Shown here: piece by piece, positions 27,536-36,500 of the stretch
How the letters are laid out: every line of letters begins with the position of its first letter
How positions within the stretch are numbered: position 1 is the stretch's first letter
DNA from: G958295935 sp965224235
GTDB taxonomy: Bacteria > Chloroflexota > Dehalococcoidia > Lucifugimonadales > Lucifugimonadaceae
DNA length: 64,000 bases
Assembly: GCA_965224235.1 (NCBI GenBank)
Contig: CBDCYP010000002.1
Span: 1,984,001-2,048,000, forward strand
Reading direction: 5' to 3'
Notes under the pieces: generated by a model
Told to the model about the DNA's origin: nothing
The model's input: the letters and a program-made list of their open reading frames with translations, nothing else
Databases searched by the model: none
Program-made: the position numbers and the translations under genes

Positions 27536-29029
27536 TCAGGCGCCTCTCAATTCGATAGTCGATACGTTGAAGTCGGGATCGTTCAGGTCGATCACTCGAA
27601 TGGCGTGATTGTTTGTATCTGCAACGTAGAGGCGATCATCCGACCAGGCAATACCTGCCGGTTCGTTGAAGCGGGCCCTCGCTCCTCTGCCGTCGTAAAC
27701 GCCGGGCGTCCCGTCACCGGATATCGACCTGACCTCGGCGGTGTCCAGTTCGATGCGCTTGATCCGATGATTGTAGGTGTCGGATATGAACAGCGCGCCG
27801 CGGCCGATGGCCACACCCTGAACGTGCTGCAATACGGCTCGTTTCCCGACTCCGTCCTGGTCACCGAAATCGAATAGCCCCGTGCCGACAATTGTGTGGA
27901 CCTCGCCGTTCGGCCCGACATCGGCCCAGCGCACGGAGCTGGTCTCGGAATCGGCGAAGTAGACGCGGTCTCCGGTGAACGCTATGCCGTAGGGCTGGGC
28001 AAGGCGGGCCGACATCCTGGGCCCGTCGAGGATGTCTTCGCCCCCGTCACCCGCAAACGGACCGATCTGTCCGCTCGACAAATCCATCTGCCAAAGTTGG
28101 TGAAACCCGGCCATGGCAATGTAAAGGACCCCGTCCCCGATAGTCAGGTCATAAGGGGAGTTGAGAGGATTGGCCAAGGGGTCGCCGCCGGAATGGCGGT
28201 ACAGGGATTGCTCACCGACGCCGGCGACGGTTTTGACATTCCCGGCGCCGAGGTCGACAAGCCTGATGTTGTGGTTGTCCGCGTCAGCGACGTAGACCCT
28301 GTCGCCATGGACGGCCATACCTTGCGGGTTGCTGAATGTCGCCTCGTCGAGCGGCCCGTCCGCGTCCCCGGGTTCGCCGCTGCCAACGACCCGTTCGACT
28401 TGCCCTGTACTATCCGTAACGAGCAAGAGGTTGTGTCCGGAATCGGCGATATACAGCCTTCCGTTTTCCGCTTCTATCTTGCCGGGGAACGAAAGAGGCT
28501 TGTCTTCGATTTCGAGGCGCTTGAGTTGGTATTCGAGCAAACAGGGATTGAGTAGATCCAGCCGTTCAAACTCCTCAAGAATCTCGCTAACAAGAGGCCC
28601 CATCGTCGCAGGATCGAATTCTCCTTCGTGGCGGCCGAAAACCTTGCCAACGGGGTCGATGAACATAAGGGTCGGCCATGCCCGAACCCCGTACGACTGC
28701 CACACCCTGAAGTCGCGGTCATTCACTACGGGGTGCCGTATGCCGTACCGGCGGACAGCTTCCTTGAGGTTGGCGGTCTCCTTTTCCGCTGGGAATTTCG
28801 CGGAGTGGATGCCGATCACCGCCAGAGTTTGGCTGTGCCTCTTTTCCAGCTCCCGCAAATGCGGAAGTACGTGCATGCAGTTAATTCAGCAATAGGTCCA
28901 GAAGTCCAGGATAATCAGCTTCCCGCGCAAGTCCGACATTTTCATCGGAGATTCCACGTTCAGCCAATCAAGCCCGGGCGGAAATTCCGGGGCGTTGACC
29001 TTTCCGGTGTACTTGTTGACAGGAGGCAT
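27536..29029 (-). CDS. NHLRC2-like thioredoxin/NHL-repeat protein, predicted selenoprotein (in-frame TGA = Sec48)
   Basis: Predicted 497-residue protein: thioredoxin/TlpA domain (about 1-165) followed by NHL beta-propeller repeats (about 170-490: LYIADSGHNLLLV, VYVADADNHNIRLVD, LFISDTYNHRIKRIE, LYVADTNNHAIRVID). The start is ATG at 29029 (MPPVNKYTGKVNAPEFPPGL) with GGAAAAG upstream. At 28888-28886 the frame meets TGA inside LDFWTYC-TGA-INCMHVLPHL. NHLRC2 relatives have TYCCINCMH there, so TGA stands at the first residue of the redox CxxC. The frame before (50 codons) and after stays family-like, which argues for Sec rather than a terminator or decay. Without recoding only the part from Met52 (28876) would be called, lacking the active site. 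No Sec machinery lies in this window. Confidence 0.85.
28850..28888 (-). promoter_or_regulatory. Candidate bacterial SECIS hairpin after the TGA
   Basis: On the minus strand, 18 bases after the TGA, CTTCCGC (28867-28861), loop ATTT and GCGGGAG (28856-28850) form a seven-pair stem including one U-G pair. Position within the coding sequence and distance to the loop (25 bases) fit bacterial SECIS elements. The loop as drawn lacks the G usually present in its first two bases, so the match is partial. It could also be simple coding structure. Confidence 0.45.
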
Positions 29030-29113
29030 TCTTTTCCAATCACTTAACCGCTGAGCCGGGCGAATCGCCGAGGCATATTCACCGGGATTGCTTGCGTAGG
29101 ACTACGTTGTCGC

Positions 29114-29434
29114 CTATTGAGGGCCCGGAAAAAAGTCGGCGCCTTGCATGATCATGTCCTGCTGCTTGACGATGAGATCTTGAACGCGAGAAACGAAATC
29201 CGCCTGCCACCTCGGATCACTGGTTACAGCTTTTCTCGCCTTGTCAAAGTGCGCGAGATCATCGTATGCCCAGATGTGGACCACTCTGTTAAGTATGCCG
29301 ATATCCGTGTAGTACCACCCGGCGAGCTTTACGCCGTTTTCTTCCCTGATCTTCAGCGCCACCTCGCGAACGGCCGCCATGTATCGGGGAACGGAACCCG
29401 GCTTCAGATCGTAAATCCGCATGTCGTAGATCAT
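29114..29434 (-). CDS. NIPSNAP family protein
   Basis: 106 residues, a single dimeric alpha/beta-barrel domain: MIYDMRIYDLKPGSVPRYMA at the start, GWYYTDIGILNRVVHIWAY in the middle and ending GADFFPGPQ. This matches NIPSNAP, a ferredoxin-like fold with no general known reaction. It lies between the PHP gene and the thioredoxin/NHL gene on the same strand, with an 84-bp gap to the latter. Confidence 0.85.
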   Translation of the reverse strand: MIYDMRIYDLKPGSVPRYMAAVREVALKIREENGVKLAGWYYTDIGILNRVVHIWAYDDLAHFDKARKAVTSDPRWQADFVSRVQDLIVKQQDMIMQGADFFPGPQ

Positions 29435-29591
29435 CGTCGACTCCTGTTTGTAAATCGCTTTTCCTTCCCTGGAGAAATTCCCGGGCGATCATGGTCTTGG
29501 TGTAGCAGCCCTTGAATATCCCTGAGCAATCGACCATCACCAACCCGCAATCTCACCGTCCGGCAGGTCAATGGCAATATCCCGGGCGGCA

Positions 29592-30518
29592 TCAGTGGCC
29601 CGGGATGAACACCGGCTGTGTCCACGCCTTCGTTTCTCGCGAGGAGTAAACCGTCGCTCGTACGAAGGTGTCGAGCCTTGACGGGCGATAACGCGGGTTG
29701 AGAGAGTCAGACACGTGCAACTCCGTACCCCGATGCCCCGTAAACACGGTGGTAAATCTGGCCTCGGACCCCGATTCGATTTCGAGGGCAATTTCACCGG
29801 GCGTGGACCGTAGATCGGCCAGTACCACGCCGGTTGAAGCATAAAAATCCCCGTGGTCGAGGGCCTGGAGCACTCCGTCAACGTTTAACTTATCCGTCCT
29901 GACCTGCACCCATCCGCGACCAGGATTCGACCGCTCAGGGCCGAATTCGTCCTGGAAGTGGTGAGAGTCATCTACGGCAATTCCCCAAACCTGCCTCCCT
30001 GAGCTCAGGAGCCGATCCCAAATGTTGTAGGTACTCGGCATTCCGCCCCCACCTTCATTATTGGAGTCGGGGTGCCCGTTGTATATCTCAACGAACCTGT
30101 ACCCGTCCACGCTCAGCAACTCGTCGGCGCCGATCGACCAGCGATAGTTGGGGTGATTGACCGACGCCATCCCGCCTGCCTCGCGGATGGCGTCGACGTT
30201 GTGCTGAAGGGCGTGAACGACCGTCCCTTCAACCGCCTCTTTGACCAGGTGTTTTATTCCGAAGCCGTTGACATGGACGGGTACCTGCCCGTCTGGGCCG
30301 AGACGCGAAGTCACCTCCTCACCGGGTACCAACATCGGCCACTTCGAACTGTCGCCGTCGACATCGCTGAGTGCTGTCACGTGGTTGTGGTCCGTGAAGC
30401 ACAGCCAGTCGTAGCCGTTTTCCAGGTACCACTCCGCCACATGTTCGGGCGGTGTGTCGTCGTCGCTGTTAGTCGAGTGGGTGTGAAGGTTTCCCTTGAA
30501 CCATTTTTGTGCTGCCAT
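29592..30518 (-). CDS. PHP-domain metal-dependent hydrolase
   Basis: 308 residues with the PHP signature: KGNLHTHSTNSDDDTPPEHV (first metal His pair), WLCFTDHNHVTALS, then MASVNHPNYRWS and the later IAVDDSHHFQDEFG carrying Asp and His ligands. PHP proteins hydrolyse phosphoesters with two or three metal ions. The C-terminal third (about residues 200-300) looks like a beta-rich extension (FTTVFTGHRGTELHVSDSL). No signal peptide. First gene of the minus-strand group with NIPSNAP, thioredoxin/NHL and YyaL-type genes. Substrate unknown. Confidence 0.87.
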   Translation of the reverse strand: MAAQKWFKGNLHTHSTNSDDDTPPEHVAEWYLENGYDWLCFTDHNHVTALSDVDGDSSKWPMLVPGEEVTSRLGPDGQVPVHVNGFGIKHLVKEAVEGTVVHALQHNVDAIREAGGMASVNHPNYRWSIGADELLSVDGYRFVEIYNGHPDSNNEGGGGMPSTYNIWDRLLSSGRQVWGIAVDDSHHFQDEFGPERSNPGRGWVQVRTDKLNVDGVLQALDHGDFYASTGVVLADLRSTPGEIALEIESGSEARFTTVFTGHRGTELHVSDSLNPRYRPSRLDTFVRATVYSSRETKAWTQPVFIPGH

Positions 30519-31189
30519 GGGCGAAATCCTACAAGTTTTGGGGGACTAACGCGCTATCGGATCGAAAATGATCGCACCCTGCGCGGAAGTTGACACTCTC
30601 TCGCGCCGCACTAAAACTCCACACCCAGGCACAACCATCTGGTCGAATGTTCATCCGAACATCTACTGGCGGCCACTGTAGACTGCCCGATTCCCGGGTA
30701 GCTGAGTCAGTTGCTTGTCTTGCCATGAAAACACCCGGGTTAGACGCCCCCCCCCAATCGTCTTTCCGGACTTGATCCGGAACCCAGGGAGGGCCGGAGG
30801 CTGGACCCTCTCCGACGACGTACGTGGCCCAAACGGAACGGCACACGCCCTTGCCCCCCCCGTCATTCTTGAGAGCAGCGAAGAATCACCCGCGTGTCAC
30901 GCGCCAGCGCCAGCTCCGGATGCCCGCGAGATCGAGACGGTCTCACCCGATTCACCGTTTTGGCCGATACCGGAAGTATTCACATCGCCCTACTGCCCAT
31001 CTACGGATGCCGCGCAGGCAGCGCGCGGAACAGGAGATTTCATAGATAACGTGCGGCGTTGCATCGCCGGTGAACCTTCACTCGGACCCCCGAAAGCGTG
31101 GTCGGCAAAGCTAAGATATGGTCTTGCTGAACAGCCAAATGTCCCCGATTCTTGAAGACGGGACACGTTTGACGATAGAAAGACGGTCC
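30519..31189. other. Intergenic region with short palindromes
   Basis: Lies between the divergent PHP gene and the gene at 31190. It contains a run of nine or more C (near 30747-30755) and the palindrome TTCCGGACTTGATCCGGAA (30764-30782), a common bacterial REP-like string. Small frames here have no recognisable product. Confidence 0.5.
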
Positions 31190-31849
31190 ATGGCGCTGAA
31201 CAAATTCACTGACTCGACCCCGGCCAGAGCCGTTTTCCCCGAGTATTGGTCGCTCGAGAACCAGGCGCGAGCCGAGGTGGCGGGCCTGTCCGATCCCCAA
31301 CTTGACTGGACGTCCACACGGTGGGCGTGGAGCGAGTGGAGCATACGTCAGAACCTGTCGCACATTGGGTCCGTGATGTACCGGTGGATGCTGGAGCGTT
31401 GGGGCGAGACGCTCTTTCCGGACGGTCTGCCGCTAACACCTGCGGAAATTGACCGGATGTCCTCTGCTTCCCATGACCGCCGCATGGACGATGAGGCCGT
31501 GTGGGAAATCGGGGACGTCCTGACGGCGTTGGCCGGAGGCGCGGTACTCGTCCGACAGGTGATCCTTAAAGAGACGGTCGGATCCATGCGGGCCAAGTCG
31601 ATCTTCCGCAGTTCCACGCCGCAATGGCCCCTGATGTCTGAGGCGCATCCCACAGGGATCGAACTGAATCGCGAGGGCAATGGAGGTTCCATGACCCTGG
31701 AGGCGACTTTCCGCCACATGTATTTTGAATTCGTAACGCACCTGTACAACATCCAGCGTCTGAAACGCGCCCAAAACCTCACCGCTGTGGTCAAACTGCC
31801 CGAGGTTGGATACTGGGTTCTACCGGGTTGGGACCGGAGCGAACCTTGA
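31190..31849 (+). CDS. DinB-like helical protein, putative
   Basis: 219 residues from ATG 31190 (MALNKFTDSTPARAVFPEYW); an upstream in-frame GTG/ATG region at 31118 looks non-coding. The segment WSEWSIRQNLSHIGSVMYRWMLERWG resembles the helix of DinB/DfsB-type metal-binding four-helix proteins, with a His after WSIRQNL, and a further His in TFRHMYFEFVTHLYNIQRLK. These could be metal ligands, as in thiol transferases of this fold. The match is by pattern only. It is followed by an epimerase gene 109 bp later. Confidence 0.55.
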   Translation: MALNKFTDSTPARAVFPEYWSLENQARAEVAGLSDPQLDWTSTRWAWSEWSIRQNLSHIGSVMYRWMLERWGETLFPDGLPLTPAEIDRMSSASHDRRMDDEAVWEIGDVLTALAGGAVLVRQVILKETVGSMRAKSIFRSSTPQWPLMSEAHPTGIELNREGNGGSMTLEATFRHMYFEFVTHLYNIQRLKRAQNLTAVVKLPEVGYWVLPGWDRSEP

Positions 31850-31958
31850 CCGTCCACGTGGCCAGTATGATCGGCATATACAGAATTCCGAAGGACCTCA
31901 GGGTCTTTCCAATACAGCGGGGCGGAAACACCGCGACCCGAGGCCGGGAGGGTCGCAA

Positions 31959-32879
31959 ATGGCTGGCAAGTTGAAGGTACTGATAACCGGAGCGAGCGGA
32001 TACGTCGCCTCACAAATGCTGCCCGAGTACCGCGAACGCTACGATCTCGTTCTTGTCGACATAAAAAGCACGGACCGTGACGGTGAGGTCGTCCCCGGAG
32101 TCACTGTCGCGGATCTGGCCGATTCTGACAGGTCCCGTTACGAGGATCTCTTCGTCGGCGTCGACTCGGTCATTCACCTTGGTTACATGCGATCTGCTTC
32201 CGGTGGCGTCTTCGGCAAGGAGACCCCACAGATCGACCGATTCGACGTGGAGTTGGCAAACGTTCGCATGGCCAACAACATATATCGTGCAGCCTATGAC
32301 GCCGGAGTCAGACGAGTGGTGGCAGCGAGTTCAAACCACGCCGCCGATTGGTACGAGGACTACCAGATTCACGTAAACCGCAAGGACATAGTCCGACCGG
32401 GGGACTTCCCTGTTTCTAGCAACTTCTACGGATGGGCCAAGGCATCTTACGAACTGCTTGGTTGGCCGTACGCCTGCGGAGCATTTGGCCGGAGCCTGGA
32501 ATTCGTAATGGTGCGCATCGGCCACCCAACTCCGGTGAACGCTGCACGTCATCTCGCTGAAGAGCCCGGAACGCCCCCGGCGGGCTCGGGCATCGCAAAC
32601 TTCAAGCGCAACCTCGCTTGCCACTTTAGCCCCCGGGACCTGCGGCAACTGTTCCGCAAGGCCGTAGAGGTGGAAGACATATCCGCGAACAGGGAGGTGC
32701 CGTTTGCGATCGTCTACGGAATCAGCAACAACACACGCGCATTCTGGTCGCTCGATTCGGCGCGACAGGTCCTCGGTTACGAGCCGGAGGACGATTCTGA
32801 GGTGATCTACGCCGAGGATGTCCGGCGTTACTTGATCGGCGGCGAGGCGATGGCGCAGGGCGGCCGCGTAGGCGGTTAG
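31959..32879 (+). CDS. NAD-dependent epimerase/dehydratase family protein
   Basis: Extended SDR of 306 residues acting on a nucleotide sugar or uronate. The start is ATG 31959 (MAGKLKVLITGASGYVASQML) with GGGAGGG upstream. Seen: Rossmann motif TGASGYVAS, IHLGYMRSA, VVAASSNHAADWY and the YGWAKASYELL catalytic Tyr-Lys. The pattern resembles uronate dehydrogenase-like and NAD-dependent epimerase proteins common in catabolic clusters. Its stop overlaps the end of the convergent DEAD-box gene by four bases. Confidence 0.85.
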   Translation: MAGKLKVLITGASGYVASQMLPEYRERYDLVLVDIKSTDRDGEVVPGVTVADLADSDRSRYEDLFVGVDSVIHLGYMRSASGGVFGKETPQIDRFDVELANVRMANNIYRAAYDAGVRRVVAASSNHAADWYEDYQIHVNRKDIVRPGDFPVSSNFYGWAKASYELLGWPYACGAFGRSLEFVMVRIGHPTPVNAARHLAEEPGTPPAGSGIANFKRNLACHFSPRDLRQLFRKAVEVEDISANREVPFAIVYGISNNTRAFWSLDSARQVLGYEPEDDSEVIYAEDVRRYLIGGEAMAQGGRVGG

Positions 32880-34609
32880 GCCTGAGTGTCGTAGATGGCG
32901 AGCATTTTGCGCTTGATCTTTTCTTCGCCGACTTTTGACAGGATGCGGTCCAGGTTAACCAGGTCCCACTCGCCGACAAAGCTGATCGCGGTGCCACGGT
33001 TTCCCATTCGGGCTGTCCGGCCGACGCGGTGAACATACTCTTCGGCAGATTCCGGCAAATCGTAATTTATGACGTGCGTGATGGACGGTATGTCCAGTCC
33101 CCGCGCCGCGAGATTGGTCGCCACCAGTATCCGCAGCGTTCCATCCCGGAAACTCTGCATAATGCTATTGCGCTCGCTCTGGGACAACCCACCGTGAATC
33201 CCCTGTGCGGGATGCCCAAATCGTTTCAGATCCTGGGCCAACCGATCGACACCTATCTGCATACGTCGGAAAATCAGCACCTGCGAACCGTCTTCAATAC
33301 CGGTCAAGACCTCGTGGACCGCGTCCGGCTTGTCTCTCTCCGCCACCTCGAAATAGCACTGATCGACCTCGTCGACCGTGTCCGTGGCGCCAAACCCGCT
33401 CACAAGTCTCACCCACTCGGGGTCTTGTAAGTAGCGGTTTATCAACCTCATCAGGAACCCGGGAATGGTTGCCGAGAAGAGGGCCGTCTGACGGGAACTT
33501 GGTGTGTAGCGCAGGATGTATTCCATGTCGTCGGCAAAGCCGATGTCCAGCATCTCGTCAGCTTCATCCAACACAGCAAACTTTACCGAGCCGAGGTCGA
33601 GCGTCCGGCGGCTCATGTGGTCCTTGATCCGTCCGGGGGTTCCGACAACGATGGGCGCCCCGTCCGCCAGTACGCGAATCTGCCGCGCTATGGGCTGGCC
33701 GCCATAGACCGCCAGCACCTGTATTCCACGGCCTTCGCCGATCTTCGATATCTCGCGGGTTACCTGCATGGCCAACTCCCGCGTTGGAACCAAAACAAGC
33801 CCCTGCACCTCGCGCGATGCCGTATCGATCAGTTCGCACATCGGTACGCCGAACGCGGCTGTCTTGCCGGATCCCGTCACCGCCTGACCCACCATATCCC
33901 TGCCTTGTTGAAGGGGTGGGATCGACCGCGACTGTACCTCCGACGGGGATTCGTAGCCCATCGCGGCCAGCGACTCCGCAATGGGGGACGACACTTTCAC
34001 GTCACCCCACGCGACATCACGCGGCGGATTTTCGCCGCGAGGCCCGGTTACATTGGTCGGCGGGCGGGCAATGCGGTCAAGGCGGTCAGTTCGGTTGGTA
34101 CGGTCGGTACGGTCAACTCGGTCAGGACGGACATCGGCGCGCCTGTCGCTTGTGCCTGTCCGATTTCGACGTCTCCCCCCACTCGGACCCCTCTCACGTC
34201 CTATTCGGCCGTCGCTGCGGCCGGGACGAACGTCGGTTGCTGATTCCCTCTGATAGCCATCTCGACCTTCCCCCGCAACCCTCTCGCGTCGTGATCGGCC
34301 GTTGCTGCGTCCGGAACGGGGCTCAGAGGCCGAATCCGCCGGAACTCTCCCCCGGGCTTCCCCCGAAGCCCTTCTTCTTCGTTGCGAACCGCGATCACCG
34401 CGACGTTGGTCTTGGCGTTCCGATGTGCGGAAACTCGCCGCCGCCGGTCTTTCCGGGCGGGCGCGGCGTGGGCGCTTCGGGGACTCGCGATCGGAAGCCC
34501 CATCGGTTTCGGGAGATTTCGGGGCAGGGCTGCTGATTTTGAAGACGCGAGTGATGCGCGCCAGCAACCCAGGTCTCTTATTTTTTCCGGATCGGCGGGT
34601 TTCAGTCAT
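32876..34609 (-). CDS. DEAD-box ATP-dependent RNA helicase with long Arg-rich N-terminus
   Basis: About 577 residues from ATG 34609 (MTETRRSGKNKRPG); a GTG start at 34642 is also possible and neither has a clear ribosome-binding site. The core has the Q-motif region, motif I VTGSGKTAAF, Ia PTRELAMQV, Ib GTPGRIKDH, II VLDEADEML, III SATIPG, and VI HRVGRTARMG. The usual A-x-x-GxGKT first Ala is present as QAVTGSGKT. About 200 residues before it are Arg/Ser/Gly/Asp-rich and disordered, with an RTDRTNRTDRLDR run from a short DNA repeat near 34075-34135. Such tails bind RNA. Role in RNA or ribosome remodelling is inferred. Confidence 0.9.
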   Translation of the reverse strand: MTETRRSGKNKRPGLLARITRVFKISSPAPKSPETDGASDRESPKRPRRARPERPAAASFRTSERQDQRRGDRGSQRRRRASGEARGRVPADSASEPRSGRSNGRSRRERVAGEGRDGYQRESATDVRPGRSDGRIGRERGPSGGRRRNRTGTSDRRADVRPDRVDRTDRTNRTDRLDRIARPPTNVTGPRGENPPRDVAWGDVKVSSPIAESLAAMGYESPSEVQSRSIPPLQQGRDMVGQAVTGSGKTAAFGVPMCELIDTASREVQGLVLVPTRELAMQVTREISKIGEGRGIQVLAVYGGQPIARQIRVLADGAPIVVGTPGRIKDHMSRRTLDLGSVKFAVLDEADEMLDIGFADDMEYILRYTPSSRQTALFSATIPGFLMRLINRYLQDPEWVRLVSGFGATDTVDEVDQCYFEVAERDKPDAVHEVLTGIEDGSQVLIFRRMQIGVDRLAQDLKRFGHPAQGIHGGLSQSERNSIMQSFRDGTLRILVATNLAARGLDIPSITHVINYDLPESAEEYVHRVGRTARMGNRGTAISFVGEWDLVNLDRILSKVGEEKIKRKMLAIYDTQA

Positions 34610-34758
34610 AAAGGTTCGAATGAATTCTACGGATGATGACACCCAATTACCAATAAATCGTCAAACTGTCGGGATTCATGCTCGCCGATATTTCTGCCCC
34701 AAACTCGCCAATTCCCTTACGTGCGCTGGAAGTTTGCCAATTGGTAGGCTGAAAACCG

Positions 34759-36189
34759 ATGCAAACCTACGACCAATTCCGAGAATCTGAACGCCTGACA
34801 TGGCCCGTTCGAGGCGCCGTAACGGCCCTGGCGCTGGGGGCGGCTGGTTTATTTTCGTTCGGCCGATTGCCTGTCGCCGGGATATCTGTCGTTCCGGCCC
34901 TGTATGTCGCGTTTTTCCTGGTCGTAAGGCTCGTAATTCTTGACCGGTGCCGTTCAGACAGATGGATCTACGGAATGATGGTTGCCGAAACGGGCATCGC
35001 GGCGATTGCCGTGGCAGTTTTTGGGCTGGTAAGCCCGGCGATCGTCCTGCCCTTGATGCTGGTGCCGCACTATGCGCACGTTCTCGGCCGAAACGGAGCG
35101 TACGCCGCCGCCGTTGCGGGGCTGATCGCCATGTCGGCTGCGCTCGCATTTCACCCCATCCCAGAGCCGGGATTGATCGCGGCGCTCGCTATCAGCCCCG
35201 TCATGTTGGCCGGCATAGTGGCCTTCACCGCAGAAAGTCGCTTCCGGGAACGTGGGGCAAAAGAACAGGCGCTCGATTGGCGGGAAACGGAGTCGGGGTC
35301 TGGCAGACTCCTCGAAGCGGTGCTCAAAATGTCGTCCAAACGCGGAGATTCAGAGGTGGCCAAAGCCCTTGCCGAAGGGCTGCGAATCGCAACCGGGTAC
35401 CCAACGGCGGTTACCCTGCTCAATCGGCCCCATGACAATACGCTCATGCCCGCAGCCGCAAGTTCTGTCAATGGCGAACTGCAATTGGACCGGATCACGC
35501 CGGGGTCATTTGACAGCGATACCGCGGTGACCAAAGCCGTACGCCAGGGATCCGCAATATCGTTTGGCCGGGGCGGCCTTAGCGGTGACGAACTGCCCGA
35601 ATGGGCGCTGGAATTCGGGTATCGGTCCGGCATTTCCGCCCCGATTACCCGCGGCATGGACGTTCTCGGGGCGGTCTATATCCTTGGGAATGACCTTGAA
35701 GCGCCCGGCTTGAAGCCCATCGAGCATGCTGAAGTCCTGACGAGCTTCGCGTCGAGGCTGCTATCGGTCGGAAACGTTCAGTCCGTTGCAGCCACACCCA
35801 CCGCTCTGAAAGAGATCCTCACGCGGGCGGGCAGGGCGGCGGCGCCTGACGAACGGTCGCCGATTGAGCTGCCTCACATGAAACTGGACCCTGTTTCAGA
35901 GAAGTTGGTAATCGGAGGCATAGGTGTTTCCCTTTCCCGAACCGAATTTTCCATGCTCTACGCCCTCGCCAGGTCGGCCGGCAACGTCGTTTCACCGTCC
36001 GATCTCACCGACATGTGTTGGGACGACGGATCTGCGCCAAACGCCAACGCGGTCGACGTCACTATCTATAGGCTGAGGCGAAAGTTGGCCAAAACACCCG
36101 CCGGTAAGGGAATCGTCCGCACAGTTCGCGGCAAGGGCTACATGTTGGCGCAGCCGAACATGGTCGACAGCCAAAGCGCGGCCGCGTAG
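34759..36189 (+). CDS. Membrane-anchored GAF/winged-helix transcription regulator
   Basis: 476 residues with an unusual order. Residues about 20-155 hold four to six hydrophobic segments (AVTALALGAAGLFSFG, VVPALYVAFFLVVRLVIL, GIAAIAVAVFGLVSPAIVL, AAAVAGLIAMSAALAF, LIAALAISPVMLAGIVAF). Residues about 190-335 look like a GAF sensor (LAEGLRIATGYPTAVTLLN ... ISAPITRGMDVLGAVYIL). Residues about 370-465 are an OmpR/PhoB-type winged helix (LSRTEFSMLYALARSAGNVV ... VDVTIYRLRRKL ... IVRTVRGKGYMLA). There is no receiver or kinase domain, so it looks like a one-component regulator tethered to the membrane. Ligand and targets unknown. Confidence 0.8.
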   Translation: MQTYDQFRESERLTWPVRGAVTALALGAAGLFSFGRLPVAGISVVPALYVAFFLVVRLVILDRCRSDRWIYGMMVAETGIAAIAVAVFGLVSPAIVLPLMLVPHYAHVLGRNGAYAAAVAGLIAMSAALAFHPIPEPGLIAALAISPVMLAGIVAFTAESRFRERGAKEQALDWRETESGSGRLLEAVLKMSSKRGDSEVAKALAEGLRIATGYPTAVTLLNRPHDNTLMPAAASSVNGELQLDRITPGSFDSDTAVTKAVRQGSAISFGRGGLSGDELPEWALEFGYRSGISAPITRGMDVLGAVYILGNDLEAPGLKPIEHAEVLTSFASRLLSVGNVQSVAATPTALKEILTRAGRAAAPDERSPIELPHMKLDPVSEKLVIGGIGVSLSRTEFSMLYALARSAGNVVSPSDLTDMCWDDGSAPNANAVDVTIYRLRRKLAKTPAGKGIVRTVRGKGYMLAQPNMVDSQSAAA

Positions 36190-36403
36190 GGGATGCCCAA
36201 AAAAGTACCGGCGGGCCGGAGTGCAAACGTTTGTCACGAGCGTTCACGTTTGCTGGGAGCGTAAAGGCGTGTCATTTGCTGGGAGCGTAAAGGCGTGTCA
36301 TTCAGAGCACCCCTTTTATGTCATTCTGAGCGAAGTCGAAGAATCCAACGTCTGCCATGCACTGGACCCGCCCCTCTGACCCCAGACCCTTCGACTTCGC
36401 TCA
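36190..36403. repeat. 26-bp tandem repeat and paired REP-like motifs
   Basis: TTTGCTGGGAGCGTAAAGGC begins each of two exact 26-bp units (36249-36274, 36275-36300). After them, TCATTCTGAGCGAAGTCGAA (from 36321) and CCTTCGACTTCGCTCA (ending 36403) form an inverted pair of the dispersed REP-like motif. The 97-bp MITE starts right after the second TCA. Confidence 0.85.
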
Positions 36404-36500
36404 GAGCCTGTGATTACCCCCTGGAGCCGTCTTATTGAGACCGTTTCCAAACTTAAATTAAGACTGAAAGCCGCCGGTTTCGCAATATAATCACAGCGTC
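36404..36500. mobile_element. MITE related to the IS1182-type element (degraded copy)
   Basis: Starts GAGCCTGTGATTACCCC and ends AATATAATCACAGCGTC, close to a TCACAGGCTC terminus. The body (GAGCCGTCTTATTGAGAC ... GGTTTCGCAAT) matches, in opposite orientation, the MITE at 61686-61785 over nearly its whole length. The left flank is TCA in a REP-like motif; the right flank is CCA, so the 3-bp duplication has decayed or mutated. Confidence 0.85.

Noticed and set aside
27536..28876. Thioredoxin/NHL gene starting at Met 28876
   Set aside because: This start would drop the N-terminal thioredoxin strand and the redox centre, and family-like coding sequence continues upstream through the TGA to 29029.
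33029..34243. Plus-strand frames inside the DEAD-box gene
   Set aside because: Antisense to clear helicase motifs and without domain likeness.
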